Shown: piece after piece, positions 26,935 to 37,000 of the stretch
Layout of the letters: each line of letters opens with the position of its first letter
How positions within the stretch are numbered: the first letter of the stretch is position 1
NCBI GenBank assembly: GCA_016793095.1
Contig: JAEUJQ010000014.1
Location: forward strand, 1 to 46,376
Reading direction: 5' to 3'
Source: Myxococcaceae bacterium
GTDB taxonomy: Bacteria > Myxococcota > Myxococcia > Myxococcales > Myxococcaceae
Length of the DNA stretch: 46,376 bases
Position numbers and translations under genes: made by a program
Notes under the pieces: model-generated
Databases searched by the model: none
What the model saw: the letters and a program-made list of their open reading frames with translations, nothing else
Told to the model about the DNA's origin: nothing

Positions 26935-27256
26935 GACTCCCCCGAGCGGCCAGACACGCTGCCGTGTCACCAAAGCAGGAACAGCGGGATGGCCCAAGGT
27001 GTCCGCGTTGCGCGCTGCATTACTGACCTGGCTCGAACGAACGTCGAGCGCGGCGGTTCAGGTTCGCTCAGCCCGGCCATCGGCACAGACCTCAGGGAGC
27101 GCGCGCCTTGCGTGCGGGTTGGGAGCTCTTCGCAGAAGCGGTGGCACCTCCGTCGGGAGGACCTGAAGCGCGTGTCCATTTGTCGTGGTTCGCGCCCTTG
27201 CCACGCGGACCCCCGAGTGGCATCCCGCCGGTCCAGTGCACACGCGAGGAGACTCC
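26935..27256. other. Divergent intergenic region, 322 bp
   Basis: The region separates two divergent lipoprotein genes. I see ribosome binding sites at both ends (GGGGGAG on the minus side, GAGGAGA on the plus side). A weak TAATGC hexamer on the minus strand at 27022-27017 has no matching -35 box. No ORF, tRNA or strong hairpin is convincing. Confidence 0.5.
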
Positions 27257-30142
27257 ATGCTGAATCGACTCATCGTCATCGGGAGTAGTGCGGTGATCGC
27301 TGCATGCAGCGATGGACCACCGCGCTGCGATTCAGGATGCCCCACTGGAACGCGCTGCGATCCGACAACGAACCTCTGCGTTCGAAATGAAGGAGACGAT
27401 GGGGGCGTCGCGGGTGGTTCGGCCGCCGGTGGTTCAGCCGCGGGTGGCTCAACCGCTGGCGGTTCAACCGCTGGCGGTTCAACCGCTGGTGGCTCAACCG
27501 CTGGTGGTTCAACTGCTGGTGGTTCAACCGCTGGTGGTTCAACCGCTGGTGGTTCAACTGCTGGTGGTTCAACTGCTGGTGGTTCAACTGCTGGTGGTTC
27601 AACCGCTGGTGGTTCAACCGCTGGTGGTTCAACCGCTGGTGGTTCAGCGGGCGGGGGCGCTGTCATTCCTGCGCCAGTCTTCACGCTGGTGACGCCTGCC
27701 TCTGGAGTCGCCGTAGGCGGGGCCATGACGCAGCTCTCTGGTGGCCTGACGGTCAGCCCCGGCCGGGAGGTAACGATGGCTTCGCTCGACCTCGGGGGTG
27801 GGCAGAGCCTCCCGCTCTCCATCGCCGGCAACACCTGGTTCGTGACCATCCCCCTCCCTGCGGGCATCGAGAGCCAGCGGACTCTCACGATCACGGCGCT
27901 CGACGCGTCCGGTATGACCTCCATGTCGATGGTCGTGATCAGCATCGACACCCTCGGGCCGCGCCTCTCCCTCACTCAGCCTCAGTCGACGACGGCGGTG
28001 GGGACCACGGCCTTGCTGGCGGGTACGGCGATCGATCCTGCGACTCCTCTGGCCGTCTCGGTGGACGTCGGAGGCGACGCCGGAGTGCAAGCCGCAACCG
28101 TGGACGGAGGTGCCTGGCAACGCACGGTCGGCTTTCCGAGCGGCTTCGACCGTGTCATTCGAGCCGTGACGCTCTCGGCCGTCGACGCGCTGGGAAACAG
28201 CACCTCGACCACGGCGAATGTCCTGGTCGATACCCAGGGCCCAACCCTCACCCTCCTCAGCCCTGCGAGCGGCGTCGCAGTGACCTCGCCGGCGACGCTC
28301 TCGGGGACGGCGACCGATCCTTCGGGCCCAGTGACGGGACTCACCATCGACTTCGGAACGGGGCCAAGCAGCGTCGCCCTCACCGGCACGACCTGGACGT
28401 CCAACGCGACGTTTCCCCCGAACCTCAACCGGGTGTTGCGACCGGTCAGCCTGCAAGCCGCTGACGCCCTGGGCAACATGACCCAGACGACCGTACAGGT
28501 GATGGTGGATACCCAGGGGCCGGTGCTCAGCGCGACCTGGGCCCCGGCAGCACCACGGACCGTCTCCTTCGGTGGGGCTGACTTCAGAGACCCGACCGAG
28601 GTGGCGGGCGGCTCCGCGCTCTTCAGGCGTCATGACAACCTCGCGGTGACCGTGCAGTCGCCAAGTGCAGACCTTGCTCCAGCGACGGTCGAGGTCGTCG
28701 TCGGGGGGAGTCGGGTCTCTGCAAGCACGGGCAGCGCCTGCGGCTCTGACGGAGGCTTCTGCCGCACCGTGTCCGTGTCGTTGTCCACGCCGCCGCTTCC
28801 CGGCCTTCGCGGCTCGATGGCCGTTCAAGCACTCGGCGCGGACCTGCTCGGCAACCCGACGACACTGGACGCTGGCACAGTCACGGTGAGTCGATGGGGC
28901 TTTCAATACGACGGTGGCTCCCCGCTCAACGGCTTCTCGGTCTCGAGCGCGGGTGAGTTGATCATCCCGCACGCTGGCCACAGTCAGATCTACGTGCTCA
29001 GGGCGGACGGAACCCGGCTCATTTCGTGGGGAACGCGGTACCCGTCAGCAATCTATGTCGCCGTCGGGCAGGTCTCCGAACGAACGTTGGGGCGCTTCAT
29101 CTATGCGTTCGAGCGGGGCGCGGCGGACGCGACCTACGGCGAGGCGTTCCGGCTCGACTCCATGATCGCCAGTCCGGTCCAGTGGACGAACGATGCCACG
29201 CGCGCCTCGAGCTCCGCGCTCGGGCCCGTCCTTCGCGTCGATCCCACCAACGGAGAGGAAGAGGTCGCGATGCTGTACCGCGCCCCGAACGGCAAGCCCG
29301 CCGCAGTCTGGGCGGCGCTCGTCCGTGCGAGCGGGGCAGCCCAGTTCGGGACTCGGGTCGCGACGCCGTCGAGTCTGAACATCGGCGCGACGATCCAGAG
29401 CGTCGTGGCGACGGGAGGGGTCATCACCGCCACCGACGGGGCCTCGCTCTTCAGCTTCGGCGGGAGTCAACCGATCAACCTGCTGTTTCTGGAAGAGCGT
29501 GGGGTCCCGTTCCTGCAGACTCCGGGGTCCTTCATCGCAGTGCAGAACCTGATCGGTCTTCCCTCCAACGAGGTGATGGGCGTCGGCCGGGCCGCGTCGC
29601 TCGCGTACGGGTTCTTCAGCGCGACGTTCCCCTCGACGTTCACTCCCAGCTTCGCGCAGTTCAGCGAGCTGGTGAGCTCCCCACTGTCGAAGGGGGGAGT
29701 CGTCTACCTCGTGGCCACCGATACCTCGACCTACGTCGGCCGGCTGTGTCGGACCACCCTCCTGGCTTCGGTTCACACCTGCACTGTCGATCCTGGGGAG
29801 TCGATTCAGAACGCCATCGCGCTCGGCGAGGGCGACACGCTCTATGACATCGCGCTTCGTCCCCCATCGCAGCAGGCGCTGCTGCAGGTCCGCTCAGCGA
29901 GCACCCTGCAGCTTCGCTGGGAGAGCCCGCTCCCGGGCACGGTCGGGCAATGTCTGGGGTTGACGCCGACGTGCATCAACGGCGTGCCGGTCGTGGGCTG
30001 TGTGGACCTTCAGGGTCGAATCATCTTCCTTCAGACCGATGCACGAGGCATCGACACGACGGCCGAGTGGCCCATGCTCGGCCACGATCCGGGGACGACC
30101 TGGAACCAGACCACCCCGCTGACCCCGTTCGCGTGCCCCTGA
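27257..30142 (+). CDS. Ig-repeat lipoprotein with an expanded GGSTA linker
   Basis: The 961-residue lipoprotein has lipobox AVIAAC (C17); ATG at 27257 follows GAGGAGA. A short Cys segment (CDSGCPTGTRCDPTTNLC) precedes about 80 residues of GGSAA/GGSTA linker. Then come about three Ig-like domains with strikingly similar openings (VTPASGVAVGG; SLTQPQSTTAVG; LLSPASGVAV), each followed by a DALGN-type hinge and a D-T-Q/L-G-P joint. The C-terminal 500 residues look propeller-like (SVSSAGELIIPHAGHSQIYVL, with regularly spaced strand motifs). It is likely a surface protein; the function is unknown. It converges with a minus-strand gene that ends 13 nt away. Confidence 0.8.
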   Translation: MLNRLIVIGSSAVIAACSDGPPRCDSGCPTGTRCDPTTNLCVRNEGDDGGVAGGSAAGGSAAGGSTAGGSTAGGSTAGGSTAGGSTAGGSTAGGSTAGGSTAGGSTAGGSTAGGSTAGGSTAGGSTAGGSAGGGAVIPAPVFTLVTPASGVAVGGAMTQLSGGLTVSPGREVTMASLDLGGGQSLPLSIAGNTWFVTIPLPAGIESQRTLTITALDASGMTSMSMVVISIDTLGPRLSLTQPQSTTAVGTTALLAGTAIDPATPLAVSVDVGGDAGVQAATVDGGAWQRTVGFPSGFDRVIRAVTLSAVDALGNSTSTTANVLVDTQGPTLTLLSPASGVAVTSPATLSGTATDPSGPVTGLTIDFGTGPSSVALTGTTWTSNATFPPNLNRVLRPVSLQAADALGNMTQTTVQVMVDTQGPVLSATWAPAAPRTVSFGGADFRDPTEVAGGSALFRRHDNLAVTVQSPSADLAPATVEVVVGGSRVSASTGSACGSDGGFCRTVSVSLSTPPLPGLRGSMAVQALGADLLGNPTTLDAGTVTVSRWGFQYDGGSPLNGFSVSSAGELIIPHAGHSQIYVLRADGTRLISWGTRYPSAIYVAVGQVSERTLGRFIYAFERGAADATYGEAFRLDSMIASPVQWTNDATRASSSALGPVLRVDPTNGEEEVAMLYRAPNGKPAAVWAALVRASGAAQFGTRVATPSSLNIGATIQSVVATGGVITATDGASLFSFGGSQPINLLFLEERGVPFLQTPGSFIAVQNLIGLPSNEVMGVGRAASLAYGFFSATFPSTFTPSFAQFSELVSSPLSKGGVVYLVATDTSTYVGRLCRTTLLASVHTCTVDPGESIQNAIALGEGDTLYDIALRPPSQQALLQVRSASTLQLRWESPLPGTVGQCLGLTPTCINGVPVVGCVDLQGRIIFLQTDARGIDTTAEWPMLGHDPGTTWNQTTPLTPFACP
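27413..27652 (+). repeat. Near-identical 15-nt coding repeat (GGSTA)
   Basis: About 13 GGSTA units, flanked by two GGSAA and one GGSA unit, use almost one sequence, GGTGGTTCAACYGCT, where Y is C or T. Other GGS arrays here use G/C-ending codons (tcg, acg), while this one uses AT-leaning ggt, tca and gct. The C/T alternation is mosaic between units. Low divergence suggests recent slippage or gene-conversion expansion. Confidence 0.9.
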
Positions 30143-30155
30143 GCCGGCTGAACGC

Positions 30156-31019
30156 TCAGCGCCTCGGCAGACCCGGCTTCGTGACGTCCACCGTGGGGAC
30201 GCAAAAGCCGAGGCGCGCGTCGCACGACGGCTCGAAGTCGGGCGGAATGCCCGAGCCCAGCGCCCGCCCCGCGTCGAGGTCTGCGCTGGGGTCGCAGTCG
30301 GCATCACTCGCACAGGCGACCGCGGGGTAGAACGCGAGCACGTCGTAGCGCGCCACGCACGCGCCTTCGGTCTGCGTCAGCTTCGCGGTGAACGCGGTGC
30401 CCTGCACCTGCGGCGTGGTGACGACCTTCACGTCCGAGAACGCCATGCGCGCGGTCAGGGCGGGCAGGGCGAGGGTGCCGCCATCCGACAACCGCACCGC
30501 CTCCGCGCGGAACTCCTGCGCAGCCGTCGCTTCACCCGTCATCGCGCACACGCCGTCAGTCGGCTCCCGCGCGAAGGCGCCCACCGCGTTCACCCTCTCG
30601 CCGTCGATGTCGCCCGGGTCGACGCGCCTCACCGGCTCCTCGACGACGAGGCAGGGGTTGCCGCCGTCAGGAGCGCAGCTCGCGCAGTTCCGCCGCGCGA
30701 AGCAGTTGTTGCCCGCGTCGGTGTCTGCCGTGAAGACGACGCCGCTGGCGAGGTCGACGAGCCGCCCCGGTCGTAGCGCCAGCGTCGCCGCGCCCCCACC
30801 CGGCGGGACGAAGTCCTGCAGGCCCACCTTCATGGCCGCGAGCACCTGCGCGTCCGCGCACTGCGTCTTCGACGTCGACGTGAGCAGCGCGAGGTACGGC
30901 GGCTGGCCCTGCTGCGTCGTCACCACCCGGCAGGGCGGCGGCGGCTGGGTGAGGCAGCCGGAGGCGGCGAGGGCGGCGGCGAGCGCGGAGGCCAGGGCGA
31001 CGGTGATGAAGCGGTGCAT
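30156..31019 (-). CDS. Lipoprotein downstream of a TonB-dependent receptor
   Basis: The 287-residue lipoprotein has lipobox LAASGC (C22). After a Pro-rich start it contains Cys pairs (NNCFARRNCASC, CLVVEE, ACASDADCDP) and strands of an all-beta character. No family was recognised. It lies 12 nt after the TonB receptor stop, preceded by GAGAGGAGG, so it is the second gene of an operon read from the promoter at 33943-33970. A role as surface partner of the receptor for substrate capture is inferred from position only. It converges with the Ig lipoprotein gene, 13 nt apart. Confidence 0.7.
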   Translation of the reverse strand: MHRFITVALASALAAALAASGCLTQPPPPCRVVTTQQGQPPYLALLTSTSKTQCADAQVLAAMKVGLQDFVPPGGGAATLALRPGRLVDLASGVVFTADTDAGNNCFARRNCASCAPDGGNPCLVVEEPVRRVDPGDIDGERVNAVGAFAREPTDGVCAMTGEATAAQEFRAEAVRLSDGGTLALPALTARMAFSDVKVVTTPQVQGTAFTAKLTQTEGACVARYDVLAFYPAVACASDADCDPSADLDAGRALGSGIPPDFEPSCDARLGFCVPTVDVTKPGLPRR

Positions 31020-31031
31020 GCGTGCCTCCTC

Positions 31032-33905
31032 TCAGAACGACAGCTTCACGCCGAGCCGCACCGAGAGCGGCTGCTGGAACGCGAGCGGTTGCTTGAAGCC
31101 GCCGTTCAGGTCCGCCTGCTGCACCGGCGCCACGCCGCCCGACGTCAGCTTGCGCAGGACCGTCTGACAGGTGGGCGTGTTGCCCGCGAGGCAGGCCGCG
31201 GTCGCCGGGTCGCTGCCCGCCGCGACGTTCGCAGGGAGGACGTTCGCCGAGGAGAGCCGCTGCGACACCTCGGTGGCCTCCTGCAGGTTGAAGAGGTTGA
31301 AGACGTCGAGCGACACCTGCACCGCTTGCTCCTTCGTCACCTGCCACACCAGCGCGCCGCGCAGGTTCACCGTGTGCAGCCACGGGGTTCGACCCGCAGA
31401 GCCGCGCGCGAAGACGAACGCCTCGTCGGCGCCCAGCAGCCGGTCGGCGGCGAGGTAGCTGAGCGGCGTGCCCGAGAGCGTCTCCCACCCGAGCCCCGCG
31501 CGCACCGACAGCGCGCTCGACAGCTCGAAGTCCTTCGCGACGTACGCCTTGAACTGGTGCGTCCGGTCGCTCGGCAGGGGACCCCAGCGGTTGGCCAGAG
31601 AGGCGCGCGTGTCGAAGTCGCGCGACACGCCCGGCTCGAGCTCGCCCGTCTCGGGCCGGAACAACCCGGCGTAGTTCCCCACCAGGCTCGAGAGCGTGTA
31701 GCTGCCCTGCACCAGCCACCCGCTCGAGAAGGAGCGGCTGCCGTACAGCGTCGCGGCGAAGTACTTCCGCTCGGCCTTCGTGAAGCCCTTCGCGAGGCCC
31801 TCCCCCGGGTTGCCCAGGAACCACGTCGCGCCGTCGTCGTTCGACATGGTCTCCACTGCGTTGAGCAGCCAGTGGTGCGTGCCCACGAGCCCGATGCGCA
31901 GGTTGGCGAGCACCTCGTACTCCAGCCCCGCGGTGAGCTCGCCCCGGGCCATCGGCTTCAGCGCCGGGTCCACGGCCACGCGGCCAGCGGCCAGGCGCAC
32001 CGAGTCGGGCGACGGTGAGAGCGGGTCAGCGTTGATGGGCGCTGCGTTCGACGGGGCCGTACAGTCGCTGGTGGGGTGCGGGACGGTCGGGCAGCCTGTG
32101 TACAGGGTGCGGGTCGAGGCGGCGCCCGAGAGCGCGCGGTCGGCGAGGTGCAGCGGCAGGTGCTGCTGGTAGACGGCGTAGTTCGCGAACACGCGCGAGC
32201 GCCCCTCCCTCGTGAAGTCGTAGCTCAAGCCGACGCGCGGCGAGAGCATGCTGTTGAGCGCGAGCCCGAGCTGGCCGTTCGACGCGAAGAGCTGCTGCGA
32301 GTCGTAGCGCAGCCCTGCGTTGACAGTGACGACGTCGAGGAGGCGCCAGGTGTCCTGCAGGAAGGCGCCGGTCGAGAGCTGGGTCGGCGTCGTCCTGACG
32401 TTGAGCAGCGGAACACGCGCGTTCGGCCCCGCGACGAAGGCCTCGTCACGCACGCCGAGCAGGGCCCCGCCCGGGGTGTCGGCGAGCTGCACCGCGCCTG
32501 AGTACGCCCGGGTCTCGTCCACGCGCGTCCACTCGAGGTCCACGCCGGCGCGGGCCACGTGCGTGCCCAGCAGCTCGAAGCGGTACGAGGCGTTCGCGCG
32601 CGCCTGCAGCCGGTCGGCGGAGGACTCGGACAGGAGGCCGGGCCCTCCGAGGCTGTACGTCGCGCCGCCGCCCGTCACCGGGCAGGCCATCACGTGGCGC
32701 AGCGTGCCCTTGTACGAGACGAGGCGTGTGCTGGTGAAGCCAGCCGGCTCGCACAACGACGCGACCCCGGTCGGAAGCTCCTCGAAGTCGCGAAGCGAGA
32801 ACGGCGTGCTTCGGCCGTACGTCGTGCGCGGAATCCCCGCCGCCCCGCTCGTGTCACCAGGCCTCGAGCCATCGCTGGGCAGGGTGGCCTGCGCGGTGCG
32901 GCTCCAGCCAGCGGTCGCGTCGACGAGCAGCCGCCTGTCGAGGAAGGCGCCGGTGTAGCTCAGTGAGGTGAGCAGCGTCTCGGTGGTGAAGCGCGAGTCG
33001 GCGCCTGACGGCTCCAGCACTGGCGCGTGGCGCTCCTGCGGCGTGCCCGTCGCGGTCACCGCCAGGGTGTGGCCTTCGGTGATGCGCCAGGTCAGCTTGC
33101 CGAGCCAGGTGAAGGCGCGGCGGTCGTCGAAGCGGGAGCTCGACGCGATGGCCTCGGAGCGGATGGCGCCGTCGCCGTCGTAGAGGAAGTCACGGCCGTC
33201 GTCGGCGAGCAGGAAGCGGCGGACCGTGCGCGTGACGCGCTGCCGGTCGACCGACTGCGCGAGGCCCGCGTAGAAGAAGAGCCGGTCCTTCACGAGCGCG
33301 CCGCCGAGCTCGACGCCGAAGTCGCCGGTGTTGTGCCGCTTCGTCGTCGTCGAGAGGGCCGAGGCGGTGTTCGCCACAGGCAGCGGGTTCGCCGTCAACG
33401 CGCCGGGCCACCACGTGCCCCACACCGAGCCGCGCAGCTCGTTCGAGCCTGACTTCGTCACCACGTTCAGCACGCCGCCGCTCGCGCGCCCGTAGCCGGG
33501 GTCGAGGCCGCTCGTGAGGACCGTCACGGTCTCGAGGAACTCGAGCGGCACCTGCGCCCCGCCGACGCCACGAGACGTCTGAAGAGAGCCGAAGGTGGGG
33601 TCGTTCACCGCGACGCCGTCGCTGAGGTACAGGTTCTCGGGGCTCAGCGCGCCGTTGAAGCCGTAGCCGTAGCGGTCGGGCGTCACCTGTGGGGCTGCGC
33701 GCGCGAGGTCCTCGAAGTTGCGCTGGCCGGTCGCGTTCGGTCGCACGAGCGGCACGCGGTCGAGGAAGTCCTGTGTGAGGGTCACGCCCTGGGTGGGGGT
33801 GGTGGAGTCCACGGTGGCGGTGGCGGTGCCCCCGTCCTGGGCCATCGCGGCGGTCGCGCCGAGCGTGAAGATGATGGCGAGCGCGCTCGCTGCGTGGTGT
33901 CTCAT
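31032..33905 (-). CDS. TonB-dependent outer-membrane receptor
   Basis: The 957-residue protein has a Sec signal peptide (ALAIIFTLGATAAMAQ). The plug domain covers about 25-190 (QDFLDRVPLVRPN, LYLSDGVAVND, VTVLTSGLDPGYGRASGG, VVTKSGSN), after which a 22-strand-type beta-barrel with alternating aromatic strands runs to the C-terminal Phe (LGVKLSF). Plug motifs GGVLNVVTKSGSNEL are characteristic of Oar-like or TonB receptors. No carboxypeptidase-like repeat and no clear TonB box precede the plug. The start at 33905 is supported by GGAGG and by the promoter; an upstream frame from 33944 is rejected. The substrate is unknown. Confidence 0.93.
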   Translation of the reverse strand: MRHHAASALAIIFTLGATAAMAQDGGTATATVDSTTPTQGVTLTQDFLDRVPLVRPNATGQRNFEDLARAAPQVTPDRYGYGFNGALSPENLYLSDGVAVNDPTFGSLQTSRGVGGAQVPLEFLETVTVLTSGLDPGYGRASGGVLNVVTKSGSNELRGSVWGTWWPGALTANPLPVANTASALSTTTKRHNTGDFGVELGGALVKDRLFFYAGLAQSVDRQRVTRTVRRFLLADDGRDFLYDGDGAIRSEAIASSSRFDDRRAFTWLGKLTWRITEGHTLAVTATGTPQERHAPVLEPSGADSRFTTETLLTSLSYTGAFLDRRLLVDATAGWSRTAQATLPSDGSRPGDTSGAAGIPRTTYGRSTPFSLRDFEELPTGVASLCEPAGFTSTRLVSYKGTLRHVMACPVTGGGATYSLGGPGLLSESSADRLQARANASYRFELLGTHVARAGVDLEWTRVDETRAYSGAVQLADTPGGALLGVRDEAFVAGPNARVPLLNVRTTPTQLSTGAFLQDTWRLLDVVTVNAGLRYDSQQLFASNGQLGLALNSMLSPRVGLSYDFTREGRSRVFANYAVYQQHLPLHLADRALSGAASTRTLYTGCPTVPHPTSDCTAPSNAAPINADPLSPSPDSVRLAAGRVAVDPALKPMARGELTAGLEYEVLANLRIGLVGTHHWLLNAVETMSNDDGATWFLGNPGEGLAKGFTKAERKYFAATLYGSRSFSSGWLVQGSYTLSSLVGNYAGLFRPETGELEPGVSRDFDTRASLANRWGPLPSDRTHQFKAYVAKDFELSSALSVRAGLGWETLSGTPLSYLAADRLLGADEAFVFARGSAGRTPWLHTVNLRGALVWQVTKEQAVQVSLDVFNLFNLQEATEVSQRLSSANVLPANVAAGSDPATAACLAGNTPTCQTVLRKLTSGGVAPVQQADLNGGFKQPLAFQQPLSVRLGVKLSF

Positions 33906-33942
33906 GATCCCTCCGGCGCCGCTCCAACCGAGCAACGGAGGC

Positions 33943-33970
33943 ACCGTAGCGATCGACCTGCACCTGTCAA
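33943..33970 (-). promoter_or_regulatory. Sigma-70-type promoter of the TonB receptor operon
   Basis: On the minus strand a perfect TTGACA (33970-33965) is separated by 16 nt from TACGGT (33948-33943). The predicted start of transcription near 33936 leaves a leader of about 30 nt with a GGAGGG ribosome binding site before the ATG at 33905. Confidence 0.5.
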
Positions 33971-34097
33971 TGCGCGCGGACGACCCCGCGGGCTGGTTGA
34001 GCTGATGTTCTTTCCCGAGGCGTCGCCGGGTTGAGTTCGTGGCGCGCTCCGTCCGGGGGCGCGCCGACCTCGGCCTCTCGAGTGCGGGCGGTGGGGT

Positions 34098-37000
34098 TCA
34101 TGCCTGGCGCGCCATCTCAGCCCTGCGCCGTCGGCGAAGGAGAGCGAGCGAGAGGAGCGCGAACAGACCGTCACCACCCCCGCGGCAGCCGCAACCGCCT
34201 CCCTGACCTGGGGCGCCTCCGCCCACCGGCTCAGTCGCGGCGCCTCCCGCCGTCGCAGAACCGCCAGCCGTCACAGAACCGCCCGCCGTCGCGGAGCCAC
34301 CCGCCGTCGCGGAGCCACCGGCCGTCGCGGAGCCACCCGCCGTCGCAGAACCGCCCGCCGTCGCCGAGCCACCCGCCGTCGCGGAGCCACCCGCCGTCGC
34401 CGACCCGCCCGCCGTCGCCGAGCCACCCGCCGTCGCGGAGCCACCCGCCGTCGCAGAACCGCCCGCCGTCGCCGAGCCACCGGCCGTCGCCGAGCCACCC
34501 GCCGTCGCCGAACCGCCAGCCGTCGCAGAGCCGCCCGCCGTCGCCGAGCCACCTGCCGTCGCAGAACCGCCCGCCGTCGCGGAGCCACCGGCCGTCGCCG
34601 AGCCACCCGCCGTCGCGGAGCCACCCGCCGTCGCCGAGCCACCCGCCGTCGCCGAGCCACCCGCCGTCGCCGAGCCACCTGCCGTCGCAGAACCGCCCGC
34701 CGTCGCCGAGCCACCGGCCGTCGCGGAGCCACCGGCCGTCGCGGAGCCACCCGCCGTCGCAGACCCGCCCGCCGTCGCCGAGCCACCGGCCGTCGCCGAG
34801 CCACCCGCCGTCGCCGAACCGCCAGCCGTCGCCGAGCCGCCCGCCGTCGCGGAGCCGCCCGCTGCTGACCCGCCAGCCGTCGCGGAGCCACCCGCCGTCG
34901 CGGCGCCGCCCGCTGCTGACCCGCCAGCCGTCGCGGAGCCACCCGCCGTCGCCGAGCCACCCGCTGTCGCGGAGCCACCCGCTGTCGCGGAGCCACCGCC
35001 TGCAGAGCCACCTGCCGTCGCGGAGCCACCTGCCGTCGCCGAGCCGCCCGCCGTCGCGGAGCCACCCGCCGTCGCCGAGCCGCCCGCCGTCGCGGAACCA
35101 CCCGCCGTCGCGGAGCCGCCCGCCGTCGCCGAGCCGCCCGCCGTCGCCGAGCCGCCCGCCGTCGCCGAGCCGCCCGCCGCCCCGCCACCGCTCCCGCCAG
35201 CGAGCACCGTGATGGAGACCACCTCAGGCGCCGAATCCTGGGTCCCGTCGTTGGCCAGGTACCTGAACGAGTCGGCCCCGGTGAACCCCACCGCCGGGCG
35301 GTAGGTCACGTTGGGAGGCGTACCGGTCAGGGCGCCATTCATCGGCGGCGTGACGATCGCGAACGTGAGCGGGTCGTTCTCCGCGTCGTTGCCGCTGAGC
35401 TGGATCGCGACCGGCACGTTCTCGGTCGTGACGTAGTCGAGGCGATCGGCGACCGGCGGATCGTTGACCGGCGTGACCGTGATCGACACCGTCGCCGGCA
35501 ACGAGTTCACCGTGCCGTCGTTCACCCGGAACGTGAAGCTGTCGGGCCCGCTCGTGTCTGCGTCTGGCGTGTATGTCACGTTCGGCGGCGTCCCTGACAG
35601 CGAGCCGTTGGCGGGCTCTCCGACGATCTCGAACGTCAGCGGGTTTCCGTCCGGGTCCGACGCGGTGAGGACGATCGCGACCGGCGTGTCCTCGGCGGTC
35701 GTGACGCTCTGCGCGTTCGCCGTCGGGCGCCTGTTCGTCGTCGCCACGACGAGGGTGATCGTCGCTGGAGCCGAGTCCACCGTGCCGTCGTTCACCTTGA
35801 ACACGAGGCTGTCGACCCCGACGTAGCCCGCCGCCGGCGTGTAGAGCAGGGACGGGGCCGTGCCCGACAGCGCGCCGTGGCTCGGGCCCGAGACGACACT
35901 GTACGTGAGCGCGTCGCCATCGGCGTCCGACGCCGTCAGGCCCACCATCACCGGCGCGTTCACGCTCGTCTCGACCGTCGCGGCGTTCGCCACCGGCGCG
36001 TCGTTCACCGGCACCACCGTGAGCGAGATGGCCGCTGGCGCCGAGTAGGCCAGGTGATCGAATGCGCGGAACGTGAAGGTGTCGGACCCGTGGTAGTTGC
36101 CCGCCGGCACGTAGGTCAGGTTGGGCGGTGTCCCGGACAGGCTGCCGTGCGCAGGCGGAGTCACCACCTCGTAGATCAGCGTCGTGTCGTCCACGTCCGT
36201 CGCGCTGAGCGTCACCGCCACCGGCGTGTCCTCCGGCGTCGTCACCGTTTGCGGGGTCGCGACCGGCGGATCGTTCACCCGGCTCACCGCGAGCGAGATG
36301 GTGGCGACCGCCGAATCGACGAAGCCGTCGTTGACCTTGAAGGTGAACCAGTCGGCCCCGCCGAAGTCCGGGTCAGGCGTGTAGGTGAGGTTCGGTGGCG
36401 TCCCTGAGAGCGTCCCGTGGAAGGTGGGGGAGATGATCGTCCAGGTGAGCGGGTCGTTGTCTGCGTCGCTGGCGGTCAACGTCACCACCGCGGGAGTGTC
36501 TTCGGTCACCTGCACGATCGCTGACTGGGCAACCGGGGCCTCGGTGTCGAGGAAGCGCAGCGTCTCGACGCGGGTCGCGCGCAGCGTCGGCGCCGGGTCG
36601 AAGGCGCTCCGGGCCACCAGACAGCGCCGCGAGGGCACACAGGCCAGCGCGCCAGTGCCAATCGGCGACGGGTCATCGACCACCGTGAGCTGCACATCCA
36701 CCCGCGTGCCGTCTGGAGTCACCCGCACACCCATGAGATCGGTGTTCGCGTTGCGGTCGTCTTCCCAGATGGTCACGAAGTGGCGCCCGTTCCAGGCCGT
36801 CACGGGCGCGCGCCGGGCAGATCCGCCCGCGAAGCCGAGCGAGATGGGGCCCTGGACCAGCGTGCCTGCGGTGGACCAGCGCGCGCCCTGGATCGACTCG
36901 TTCCCCGCGTCGTCGCGCTGCCAGGCGAGGAAATACTGGGCGCCATCGGAGGCGAGCGAGGGCTGCGCGTGATTGCCGAGGCCCGGCGTGAGGTTGAACA

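Noticed and set aside
34031-35212. Long plus-strand open frame of Pro-Ser-Arg-His repeats
   Set aside because: It is the mirror of the 18-nt GGSATA coding repeat of the minus-strand gene; an open frame on both strands is expected for a repeat of that composition.
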